A DNA stretch of 6,216 nt, taken from positions 1 to 6,216 of the forward strand of contig JADFZC010000159.1 in NCBI GenBank assembly GCA_015232735.1, in the 5' to 3' direction. The stretch comes from Oligoflexales bacterium. GTDB lineage: Bacteria; Bdellovibrionota; Oligoflexia; Oligoflexales; Oligoflexaceae. The position numbers and the translations under genes were made by a program. Positions 1-5,773 of the stretch are shown one piece after another. How positions within the stretch are numbered: the stretch's first letter is position 1; each line of letters opens with the position of its first letter. Under the pieces are notes generated by a model, which was given only the letters and a program-made list of their open reading frames with translations, was not told where the DNA came from and made no database searches.

Positions 1-549
1 TGGGAACGCCTTCGGGGGTATTTGAATGTCTGCCTGAAGATAAATTTCATCCACCAGTTTGGTCGTGGGGAGACAAAATCCAAACCTGTTTGCGACGGTT
101 TGCGCTGTCATCGGCGTAACAGGTATTCTTACGAAATTGTCATCGGAACCGATGGAAAGATAATCCGGCATGACCCATACGATCCCCTTGTGAACCTCGG
201 TATCTGTCTTCAAATACAGAAAAACAGGCTTCAGTCTCTTCAGGAAGGAAGGGATGTTTCCGGAGATAAGTTCCTTCAAGGCAACTATCTCGCGCATTTT
301 TATGCTGTTTCTTGTCGATTCCATAAACTCAAGCCCTCCAGGGCTTCCCTGGGGGCGCTCGGGAATAAGCGATACCGCCTTGTTTACAAAACCCTGTGAA
401 GAATATGCAACCTTGGTAAGATCGATTTTTTCAATAGCCATGTTGAGAAGATAATTCTCTCCATATGCCTTTTCTTCAAGCGAAGCAGCGGTATAAAGCA
501 ATAATGAGATTAAAAGGACTAGTCCCCCGGCACAAAATTTTTTTGGCAT
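1..549 (-). CDS. Exported conserved protein of unknown function (3' part missing)
   Basis: The first 183 codons are present; the gene runs off the left edge without a stop. The product begins MPKKFCAGG, followed by a hydrophobic core at about residues 10-22 (LVLLISLLLYTAA) and a likely signal-peptidase I site near Ala22/Ser23. The only early Cys (C6) precedes the hydrophobic core, so it is not a lipobox. The mature part holds a Pro/Gly-rich stretch (residues 64-72) and a conserved-looking block at about 122-183 with the motifs MPDYLSIGSDDNFVRIP, VTPMTAQ and LPTTKLVDEIY. From memory, these motifs belong to a widespread exported hypothetical family with no assigned activity; I cannot name it. 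The ATG at 549 was chosen because it directly precedes the signal peptide. The frame stays open upstream to about 712 with only a TTG as an alternative, and no good Shine-Dalgarno precedes the ATG. It lies 178 bp downstream of the pentapeptide gene on the same strand, so co-transcription is possible. Confidence 0.82.
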   Translation of the reverse strand, partial: MPKKFCAGGLVLLISLLLYTAASLEEKAYGENYLLNMAIEKIDLTKVAYSSQGFVNKAVSLIPERPQGSPGGLEFMESTRNSIKMREIVALKELISGNIPSFLKRLKPVFLYLKTDTEVHKGIVWVMPDYLSIGSDDNFVRIPVTPMTAQTVANRFGFCLPTTKLVDEIYLQADIQIPPKAFP

Positions 550-727
550 TTGGACGAGCAGTCTTTTTCTCTGGCAATGAGCGAAAAGTGAATTTATCGG
601 GAATAAATGATCGACGAGCGAAGCAGGCGGACGAAAGAAAACCCGGCCTGATAGGGAAAAACTTGGTTGACGAGGTACTGGAACCCTGTTTTTTTCATGG
701 AGCTTCAAAATCTATCCCCTCAAGCTG

Positions 728-1357
728 TCAGTGTTTAATTGAATTTTGGTCCTTTTCATAGCTGCATGGAGGATTTTTCTTGCCGCTGGGCATTATCGCA
801 TCGCAAAGACGCGCATTTTTGAGTTCCGCTTCAGCCATTCTTGCACCGGTCAGATTTGCTCCGGAAAGATCCGCTGAAGTTAAGTCGGCAAGAATAAGAT
901 TCGCACCGGAAAGATCGCTTCCGGAAAGATTTGCGTTTCGAAGTTTTACTTTGAAGAGGTCGGCAAAAACCAGCTTTGCCTCTTCCAGATTGGCGTTATT
1001 CAGTTTTGCAAGCCTGAGTCTTGCGCCGGTCAGATTAACGCTTTTCATCTGGCTTTTGGTAAGATCGGCCCTGTTCATTTCCGCAAAAGCCAGATTGGCA
1101 CTTTCAAAATTGGATTCCTTAATGTCCGCTGTCTCAAACGTTGAAAATGAAAGATTTGCTGACTGAAGGTCGAGACCCTTGAAAAGGGGGCTCCTGAAAT
1201 AACATTTTATGCAGTTTTTATTGGGGCCGAGATTGGAAATATCCATTGAAGGCTTCCTGTCGTTGTCTGCTCCAAAAGCGGAGGAAAGAAGTAAAAAAAA
1301 CGACAATATCAGGCATACCTTTGACATCAAACACATTTTGATACGCATTTTGAACAT
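728..1357 (-). CDS. Exported pentapeptide-repeat protein
   Basis: The product is 209 residues. Residues 1-29 look like a Sec signal peptide (basic MFKMRIK start, core at about 14-26, cleavage probably after AFG at 27-29). After a short segment with a CxxC (C49, C52), bulky hydrophobic residues recur every fifth position from F54 to M189 (F54, F59, L64, L69, F74 and so on), usually with Ala two residues earlier, as in A(D/N)LSG. This is the pentapeptide signature, which folds as a right-handed quadrilateral beta-helix; about 28 uninterrupted units would make roughly seven coils. It ends with a Cys-containing cap (LCDAIMPSG, C198) and a polar tail. The role is unknown. Topoisomerase-mimicking relatives such as Qnr and MfpA are cytoplasmic, so the signal peptide argues against that role. 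The open frame continues to an ATG at 1429, but that codon lies inside a palindromic repeat and its 24 extra residues would bury the signal peptide; the ATG at 1357 has a ribosome-binding site. Confidence 0.9.
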   Translation of the reverse strand: MFKMRIKMCLMSKVCLILSFFLLLSSAFGADNDRKPSMDISNLGPNKNCIKCYFRSPLFKGLDLQSANLSFSTFETADIKESNFESANLAFAEMNRADLTKSQMKSVNLTGARLRLAKLNNANLEEAKLVFADLFKVKLRNANLSGSDLSGANLILADLTSADLSGANLTGARMAEAELKNARLCDAIMPSGKKNPPCSYEKDQNSIKH

Positions 1358-1364
1358 TGTCTCA

Positions 1365-1370
1365 TCCTTT
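1365..1370 (-). promoter_or_regulatory. Ribosome-binding site that sets the pentapeptide gene start
   Basis: The minus strand reads AAAGGA seven bases before the ATG at 1357. It supports this start over the ATG at 1429, which falls within the repeat element. Confidence 0.6.
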
Positions 1371-1400
1371 GTGTAAAAAAATCCAAAAATAAAATTTATG

Positions 1401-1546
1401 GAATATTTTACAGGAGCTTTCGGCGTCATGCTGAACGAAGTGAAGCATCTCTTATAGTTGTGCTGGATCTTTCGCTACGCTCAAGATGACGACCCTTTGA
1501 CCATCCTGGTTTTTGCATTTGACCGGGAGCCCTGAATATTTTACAG
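1401..1546. mobile_element. MITE-like palindromic element with 13-bp flanking direct repeats
   Basis: A perfect 13-bp direct repeat, GAATATTTTACAG, occurs at 1401-1413 and 1534-1546. At its inner edges sit imperfect terminal inverted repeats: CAGGAGCTTTCGG (1411-1423) can pair with CCGGGAGCCCTG (1523-1534) with one bulged A and two G-T wobbles. Between them is a long imperfect palindrome (1424-1491) followed by a spacer with a duplicated TTTGACC (1496-1502 and 1518-1524). There is no coding capacity. The arrangement (target-duplication-like repeats, inverted ends, no transposase) is that of a miniature inverted-repeat element, though the two halves are not symmetric. It occupies the gap between the peptidase and pentapeptide genes and probably abuts the latter's promoter. 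The rest of this gap, 1547-1684, shows nothing I can support. Confidence 0.5.
1424..1491. repeat. Long imperfect palindrome, dispersed-repeat type
   Basis: The left arm at 1424-1450 starts CGTCATGCTGAACGAAG and the right arm at 1465-1491 ends CGCTCAAGATGACG. Aligned as a hairpin, about 19 of 27 positions are Watson-Crick pairs and several others are G-T wobbles; the loop is about 14 nt. The consensus resembles the GTCATxCTGAxCGAAGxGAAGxATCT palindromes that recur in many copies in diverse bacterial genomes (from memory, not searched). It could fold in RNA and may separate the transcription units on either side, but it has no U tract of the usual terminator kind. Confidence 0.65.
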
Positions 1547-1684
1547 AATAGCATAGGATGGCTGCAGAAAAAATCGGAATTCTTCGGATCTCCTGCCTTT
1601 TAATAAACAAAAAAGCCGTAATATCTCAATAAAGTCTGGTAACTCGATACAGGGATCAAGTTATACCTAATTGCGGCCACCGCT

Positions 1685-2620
1685 TCAGTTATCGGCCGGT
1701 TTGCAGTAAAAACTTTCGAGAAATTTATATGTAGTGGGGGTATTCTTTTTAAGACTCTCGTGATTGATGTAGGCGGCCCAGCTGTCACCACCGCCCAGAT
1801 TAAACCATGCCGTGGTGCTTTCAGCAAAAAACTCCTTGACATCACCCTTTGCGTAATTCGAAACAGCGGTATTCTTCTCTTTCTTGTAAAGCTCATCAAG
1901 CTGCTTGACAAGTTTTTCGTCGGTATCATAAATGGCAAAATGAATGATATGAGCGAATTCATGCACATAGTTGGTATACTGAAAATCAAACCCATCACGA
2001 AATTCGTCGGCGCAGGACTGCGGGATATAATATCTGAAAGTCTGTCCCCCCGTTCCCCCGCATAAAACGATATCGCCAAGGCTGTCTTTTATTTTTTTAT
2101 AGATATGGGGATTATCCACCCTGATCCTTGCCAGGAGGAGCTTGGCCGCGACTTTCGCTGCCTCGGCCTCTTTCTGGGTAGCGCCTCCGCAGCCGACATT
2201 CAATTTGATTTTTAATTCAAAATCGAGCTCAGGAATTTCCTTGATGGCAGACTTGGGGCAATCCTTTATTGAAGTCAAGGCCGGCTTGGCCGGTACTGTA
2301 TCCTGAGTCTCTTTTGTCTCTTTTGTATCTTCAGCCTGCTTGCCTGCGGATGTCTGGTCCGATTTGCTGTCGGTCTCTGTTTTCGAAGGAGGAGGGGTAG
2401 TATCATCCTTGGAACCGGAGTCCGCAGCTGGTGTGGGCGCCTGCTGAACTGCCGATGACTTTTCCCCGTTAGACTTGGGGGCTGCCGTCGATCCAGCCGA
2501 ACCGATGTTCGAACTGTTTTCCGATCGGCTTTTATTGTCACGCTTTTCGTCGCAGGAGAGAGCCAAAAATAATAATATGATGAATTGCACCAAATTTGAT
2601 GATCGTTTCAAAAAATGCAT
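1685..2620 (-). CDS. Lipoprotein zinc metallopeptidase with disordered linker
   Basis: The product is 311 residues. A signal peptide (about 1-22) ends in LALSC with Cys23 as the likely lipidated residue; the -3 Ala makes this a slightly atypical lipobox. Asp24 at +2 would mean inner-membrane retention under the enterobacterial Lol rule, which may not apply here. Residues 24 to about 115 form a Ser/Lys/Thr/Asp/Pro-rich linker. The domain at about 116-311 carries HEFAH at 220-224 (His220 and His224 as zinc ligands, Glu221 as general base) and FFAESTTAWFN at 264-274, where Glu267 is the probable third ligand. A downstream (Y/F)FAE motif occurs in anthrax-lethal-factor-like (ATLF) peptidases and in related uncharacterised HEFAHxIH proteins. 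Five other Cys residues (121, 144, 187, 203, 306) suggest disulfides and a periplasmic or surface location. The substrate is unknown. The start has a strong Shine-Dalgarno (AAGGAGG, 2625-2631). The gene is divergent from the glucanase gene. Confidence 0.88.
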   Translation of the reverse strand: MHFLKRSSNLVQFIILLFLALSCDEKRDNKSRSENSSNIGSAGSTAAPKSNGEKSSAVQQAPTPAADSGSKDDTTPPPSKTETDSKSDQTSAGKQAEDTKETKETQDTVPAKPALTSIKDCPKSAIKEIPELDFELKIKLNVGCGGATQKEAEAAKVAAKLLLARIRVDNPHIYKKIKDSLGDIVLCGGTGGQTFRYYIPQSCADEFRDGFDFQYTNYVHEFAHIIHFAIYDTDEKLVKQLDELYKKEKNTAVSNYAKGDVKEFFAESTTAWFNLGGGDSWAAYINHESLKKNTPTTYKFLESFYCKPADN

Positions 2621-2738
2621 GAATCCTCCTTGAAACCTGATGTCTTATCCAGTAAAAAAACGCTTTGATAATTCTTCATCGCCAACGTAACGCAAAGGAC
2701 AATATGAACCGGCACAAAGCGTGATTTCTCTTCCCGCC

Positions 2739-2786
2739 TTATACAAAAGTGCGTTACACAGATGGACGATAATTTTATACAAAAGT
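2739..2786 (+). repeat. 12-bp direct repeat TTATACAAAAGT, 36 bp apart
   Basis: TTATACAAAAGT occurs exactly at 2739-2750 and 2775-2786, start to start 36 bp, in the divergent regulatory region. The identity does not extend on either side. It may be a paired protein-binding site or a relic of a local duplication. Confidence 0.6.
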
Positions 2787-2830
2787 TATCGGATATTTTG
2801 TAATTTTTCTAAAGATACCTGGAATTATCT

Positions 2831-2861
2831 TTGACAATCAGATCGTTACATCTGGTAATTT
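2831..2861 (+). promoter_or_regulatory. Candidate promoter with operator-like palindrome
   Basis: A perfect TTGACA lies at 2831-2836. The corresponding -10 is poor: GGTAAT after 17 bp or TAATTT after 19 bp. Within the spacer, CAGAT (2839-2843) and ATCTG (2850-2854) form an inverted repeat around CGTTAC. A palindrome between -35 and -10 suggests a repressor site, or an activator that distorts the spacer. It points toward the glucanase gene, about 150 bp upstream of the start codon. It could be chance. Confidence 0.35.
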
Positions 2862-2947
2862 TTCGCCAGCCGGCATTGAGGATCCTTTAAAAGTCACATA
2901 ACATCTAAAAAATATTCATTCTAACAGTCAGATTAAAAAAGACAAAT

Positions 2948-2976
2948 TTGATTTGCTTAAGAATTTTAAGTATTTT
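2948..2976 (+). promoter_or_regulatory. Candidate sigma70-type promoter of the glucanase gene
   Basis: TTGATT (2948-2953), a 17-bp spacer and TATTTT (2971-2976) match four of six bases in each box, including the important -10 positions 1, 2 and 6. Transcription would start near 2983, leaving a leader of about 29 nt before the ATG at 3012. The surrounding DNA is AT-rich, so chance matches are likely. Confidence 0.35.
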
Positions 2977-3011
2977 CCCGATAAAAAATATGTTTTTTCC
3001 CGTAAGAAACC

Positions 3012-4010
3012 ATGGTTTTTGAAAAATTGAAATTATATTTTGAAGAGCCTAAAACATCCAATAAAGATCCGTCCGCATCCACGTCAATATCCACCCCCAT
3101 GGTTACGCCCGCGACAAAGCCCGAAGAGACATCCAAAGCCAATGAGACTAAGGAGACCTCCAAAGTTAATGCGCCAGAGGTTTCATCAAATGCCCAAGTA
3201 TCAAAAGAAATAACTGTACCACCGAAGACAGAACCAGTTCCCTCGCCTTCAAAGACACCAAAAGTCGGCGATATCATCGATAATAAATGGAAGTTGGTCC
3301 GGTCTGATGAATTTGACCGTGACGGGACACCTGAACCTCAAAACTGGGGATATGAATATGGCTTCGTCCGCAATAACGAACTTCAGTATTATAGACCGGA
3401 GAATGCTACCGTTAAAGACGGCAGACTGATCATTGAAGCGCGGTGGGAAAAAAAACCTTCCCCCAGCATCAAAAATGCATCCTATACTTCCTCGAGCCTC
3501 ATAACAAAAGGCAAGCATGAGTTCACCTATGGCCGGTTTGAAGCGCGTATGAAAATCGATATTCATATGGGGAGCTGGCCGGCTTTCTGGACATTGGGAA
3601 CCAACATAGATACCACAGGATGGCCCGGGTGTGGTGAGATCGATATCATGGAATATTATACAGGAAAAGTTTTAGCCAATATCTGTGCTCCAAAAGGGAA
3701 TTCATGCACCTGGTATTCCAAGACCATACAAGCGAAAGACCTTGGCGGAGATAACTGGTCGAAGGAGTTTCATATCTGGGTTATGGAATGGGATAGCGGG
3801 CGTATTGACCTGTTTCTTGATGGGGTCTTACTTAATCACTTTCAGGTTTCTGACAGTGATCAGACGGGGGGCAGTAACCCTTTTCGCAAACCGCACTATC
3901 TGATCCTCAACCAGGCCATAGGCGGCACTTCCGGTGGTGATCCAGGCAACACCACATTTCCCATCTTCCTTGAAGTTGATTACGTGAGAGTCTATGAAAA
4001 AATTCCATAA
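3012..4010 (+). CDS. GH16 family endo-beta-glucanase (laminarinase-like)
   Basis: The product is 332 residues. The catalytic domain spans about 85-331. GEIDIMEYY at 208-216 is the GH16 active site: Glu209 nucleophile, Asp211 helper, Glu214 acid/base. The spacing is ExDxxE, as in laminarinases, agarases and kappa-carrageenases rather than lichenases (ExDxE). Other family landmarks are NNELQYY (121-127), YGRFEARMK (173-181), GSWPAFWTLG (187-196), FHIWVMEWD (253-261), YLILNQAIGGTSGGDPG (296-312) and VDYVRVYE (322-329). The likely activity is endo-hydrolysis of beta-1,3 or mixed-linkage glucans; the exact polysaccharide cannot be read from sequence. Residues 10-84 are a Ser/Thr/Lys/Pro/Glu linker. 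The N-terminus, MVFEKLKLYFEEP, is no signal peptide or lipobox, although such enzymes are normally exported. An in-frame stop sits at 3003, the other upstream frames show no clear leader, and no Shine-Dalgarno precedes 3012. The start is therefore uncertain; the domain is secure. It is the only plus-strand gene and converges on the hydrolase gene. Confidence 0.92.
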   Translation: MVFEKLKLYFEEPKTSNKDPSASTSISTPMVTPATKPEETSKANETKETSKVNAPEVSSNAQVSKEITVPPKTEPVPSPSKTPKVGDIIDNKWKLVRSDEFDRDGTPEPQNWGYEYGFVRNNELQYYRPENATVKDGRLIIEARWEKKPSPSIKNASYTSSSLITKGKHEFTYGRFEARMKIDIHMGSWPAFWTLGTNIDTTGWPGCGEIDIMEYYTGKVLANICAPKGNSCTWYSKTIQAKDLGGDNWSKEFHIWVMEWDSGRIDLFLDGVLLNHFQVSDSDQTGGSNPFRKPHYLILNQAIGGTSGGDPGNTTFPIFLEVDYVRVYEKIP

Positions 4011-4019
4011 CGCTGATAT

Positions 4020-4037
4020 TTCCAACTGACATTGGAA
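4020..4037. terminator. Weak hairpin between convergent genes
   Basis: TTCCAA (4020-4025) and TTGGAA (4032-4037) can form a 6-bp stem with a 6-nt loop, ten bases after the glucanase stop. There is no T tract on either side, so intrinsic termination is doubtful. It is the only hairpin of note in the 110-bp convergent gap. Confidence 0.2.
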
Positions 4038-4120
4038 CTTATATGATTGGTCTTCGCAAATAACTTTCATGTTGTGCAGAAGCTCAATAGAAATCAGGAA
4101 TTTGTCTAATTTCATTAATG

Positions 4121-5773
4121 TCACAGCGCATCAACTGTTTCGCTGTTTTGGCTTACCGAGGCTGCCGTGTTGCTTGTGTCGACGGTTTTTTGGGCAGCAT
4201 CAATGTTCTGGCTCACCTTTCCTGAAACATCATCTTTATTTTGTCCGACATTCTGATTGCTGACAGCCTTGGTTTCCTTTTCATCATTCGATCCGTTATA
4301 ATCGTTGTCTTTAACGGGCTCCGCTTCTGTTGCAACAGGTTGTGATGCAGGTTCTACCGCCACTGAATCCTTTGATTCGTTATCAGCTCCCGTGTCATCG
4401 ACAGACTGATTATTATCGCTGCTGTCTTTTCCCTTTTTGGACTGGAGATCGTCATATAAATCAGTCATGAATTGATTGAACCAGAGTATTGGAGAAATAA
4501 CTGCCGGACATGTCAAATGTGTAAACTTTATTCCGTCCGGACTTGGAATTTTCTCATACGTGACCATGTTGCTGCCGGCCGACAGCGTCTTAAAAGCCAA
4601 ATCGGAACTTAGCGATGGCACGATGTCATCGTCAACGCAATGGAAAAGCCTAGTCGGAGACTTAACGGTCCATCCCTGACTCACATCATTGGCCAGAAGA
4701 AATTTTTCAAAATCTGAAAGATTCGTATTCACGGCGCCTGCCATCAGGGCTTCGGTATTCAATATGTAGTTTGTCTTGAAACCTGAAACAACAAGGTCAT
4801 CTATTTTCTGAGGTATCTGTTGTGCAATCTCGCCGGTATCGAGGTGCCCGTCAAACAATGAAGCATAGTTCAATTCGCCTGTCTTCTGAAGAATATCCTC
4901 TACCTTAGTATTCATCGGCAGATAATTGACATATGACAGGATGAGATAGACAAGGAATGGATTCGAATATTCCGATTTTAAGGTTGAATATCCCGAAAGA
5001 AGGACATTGTACGGACCCGCGGAAGGCGCCGAGGCCCTTATCGGGAATTCATCCCTGTAGTTTGATTCAAGCTCCTTTTGAAGTGCCATAGTTGCATATC
5101 CGCCTTCAGAGTATCCCTTTAAAAAGAGGTCTTTGTCTATTTTAACATCATTGTTCTTTGCGAAGTTTCTGGCGGCCCTGAGCATGTCGATTATTGAGTC
5201 GGTATAACCTTCCTGAATGAGGTAGGGATGCATCATGGACGCCGATTGACCATATCCAATATAGTCAGCAACAACTGTAACATATCCCTGTGATGCCTCA
5301 ACAATGCCCTCTTCCGGGCTTAACGAAGGGGCTTTGTCCTTTTTTAAGAGAGTATAATGCTGAAGTGAAATTGTCGGATATTCCTTTTTACAGTCTGTCG
5401 GGACAAGAACCAGGCCCGAAAGTTCCATGTAATTGGAATTGGCGCTGGCAATTCCTGGGGAGTAATAAATAATCTTAAATGCATCTACGCCGTTTTTTGC
5501 CTTGCCAATGGCTTCCGGTACTACAGCGTTTAATTCGTCAACAGTAAAGTGTTTCATAAACTGGACATTTTTTATTGAACCCGGGTTCATGTCATTCGGG
5601 ATATCTGTCATTTTCCACCTGCAATCCTCGGCGTTGTCGAGGCTGAGAGAGCCGCTCTCAGCGCCTTTTCCCTTACCCTTGTTTCTTAAGTTCAGTTTTT
5701 CATCCTTAAGGCTGCACCCTGTAAGGGAATACAGCCCGAAAAGTGCCCATACCAATAAATGGAGTTGTCTCAT
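4121..5773 (-). CDS. Lipase-like alpha/beta-hydrolase lipoprotein with acidic C-terminal tail
   Basis: The product is 550 residues. The signal peptide ends in a canonical lipobox, LTGC, with Cys20 lipidated and Ser21 at +2, which favours the outer membrane under the Lol rule. After a Lys/Gly/Ser-rich spacer (about 25-48), the hydrolase domain covers roughly 50-440. The nucleophile elbow is GYSEGG (Ser222); the likely acid is Asp382 in HCVDDDIVP and the likely base His419 in FTHLTC. DYIGYGQS at 170-177 followed by HPY is typical of secretory-lipase-type esterases. The predicted role is hydrolysis of carboxylic esters or lipids outside the cytoplasm; the substrate is unknown. Cys51, 128, 379 and 422 could form disulfides, and the last two flank the catalytic Asp and His. 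Residues from about 442 to 550 form a disordered Asp/Asn/Ser/Lys/Glu/Val-rich tail, longer than such enzymes need. A good Shine-Dalgarno (GAGGAG, 5781-5786) lies seven bases before the ATG. The end faces the glucanase gene. Confidence 0.92.
   Translation of the reverse strand: MRQLHLLVWALFGLYSLTGCSLKDEKLNLRNKGKGKGAESGSLSLDNAEDCRWKMTDIPNDMNPGSIKNVQFMKHFTVDELNAVVPEAIGKAKNGVDAFKIIYYSPGIASANSNYMELSGLVLVPTDCKKEYPTISLQHYTLLKKDKAPSLSPEEGIVEASQGYVTVVADYIGYGQSASMMHPYLIQEGYTDSIIDMLRAARNFAKNNDVKIDKDLFLKGYSEGGYATMALQKELESNYRDEFPIRASAPSAGPYNVLLSGYSTLKSEYSNPFLVYLILSYVNYLPMNTKVEDILQKTGELNYASLFDGHLDTGEIAQQIPQKIDDLVVSGFKTNYILNTEALMAGAVNTNLSDFEKFLLANDVSQGWTVKSPTRLFHCVDDDIVPSLSSDLAFKTLSAGSNMVTYEKIPSPDGIKFTHLTCPAVISPILWFNQFMTDLYDDLQSKKGKDSSDNNQSVDDTGADNESKDSVAVEPASQPVATEAEPVKDNDYNGSNDEKETKAVSNQNVGQNKDDVSGKVSQNIDAAQKTVDTSNTAASVSQNSETVDAL

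Larger units (their letters stand above)
2621..3011. promoter_or_regulatory. Divergent intergenic region between peptidase and glucanase genes
   Basis: These 391 bp contain no credible coding frame and become strongly AT-rich toward the right. The region must drive the leftward peptidase gene and the rightward glucanase gene. Contents listed separately are a 12-bp direct repeat, a TTGACA box with an internal palindrome, and a TTGATT/TATTTT promoter candidate. GCGTTAC also occurs on opposite strands at 2687-2693 (minus) and 2751-2757 (plus), and CGTTACA recurs at 2844-2850, so a shared regulator site is possible. For the peptidase gene the best minus-strand pair I see is TTGCGT, 16 bp, AATTAT, which is weak. 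Confidence 0.6.

Noticed and set aside
22..454. Plus-strand open frames over the left edge
   Set aside because: They lie opposite the minus-strand gene at 1-549, which has a signal peptide and a conserved-looking protein core; the plus-strand products are basic and featureless.
592..608. Inverted repeat ATTTAT-CGGGA-ATAAAT upstream of the left-edge gene
   Set aside because: Six AT-rich base pairs are expected by chance in such DNA, and no promoter boxes were found around it.
690..727. Possible terminator (AGCTT/AAGCT) after the pentapeptide gene
   Set aside because: The stem has only five pairs around a 16-nt loop and the T tract is missing in the right direction.
465..761. Plus-strand open frame of 98 codons
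   Set aside because: It overlaps the ends of two minus-strand genes, lacks a ribosome-binding site and gives no recognisable protein.
780..1166. Plus-strand open frame rich in Arg/Ser/Phe/Ala
   Set aside because: It is the antisense shadow of the pentapeptide repeats, whose regular codons keep the opposite strand open.
1600..2079. Minus-strand frame overlapping the peptidase gene
   Set aside because: It is an alternative frame of the peptidase domain; the peptidase frame has the zinc motif, lipobox and ribosome-binding site.
2990..3024. Ten-codon upstream frame (MFFPVRNHGF) overlapping the glucanase start, considered as a leader peptide or the true N-terminus
   Set aside because: It has no ribosome-binding site and no signal-peptide character, and joining it to the glucanase frame does not restore a leader.
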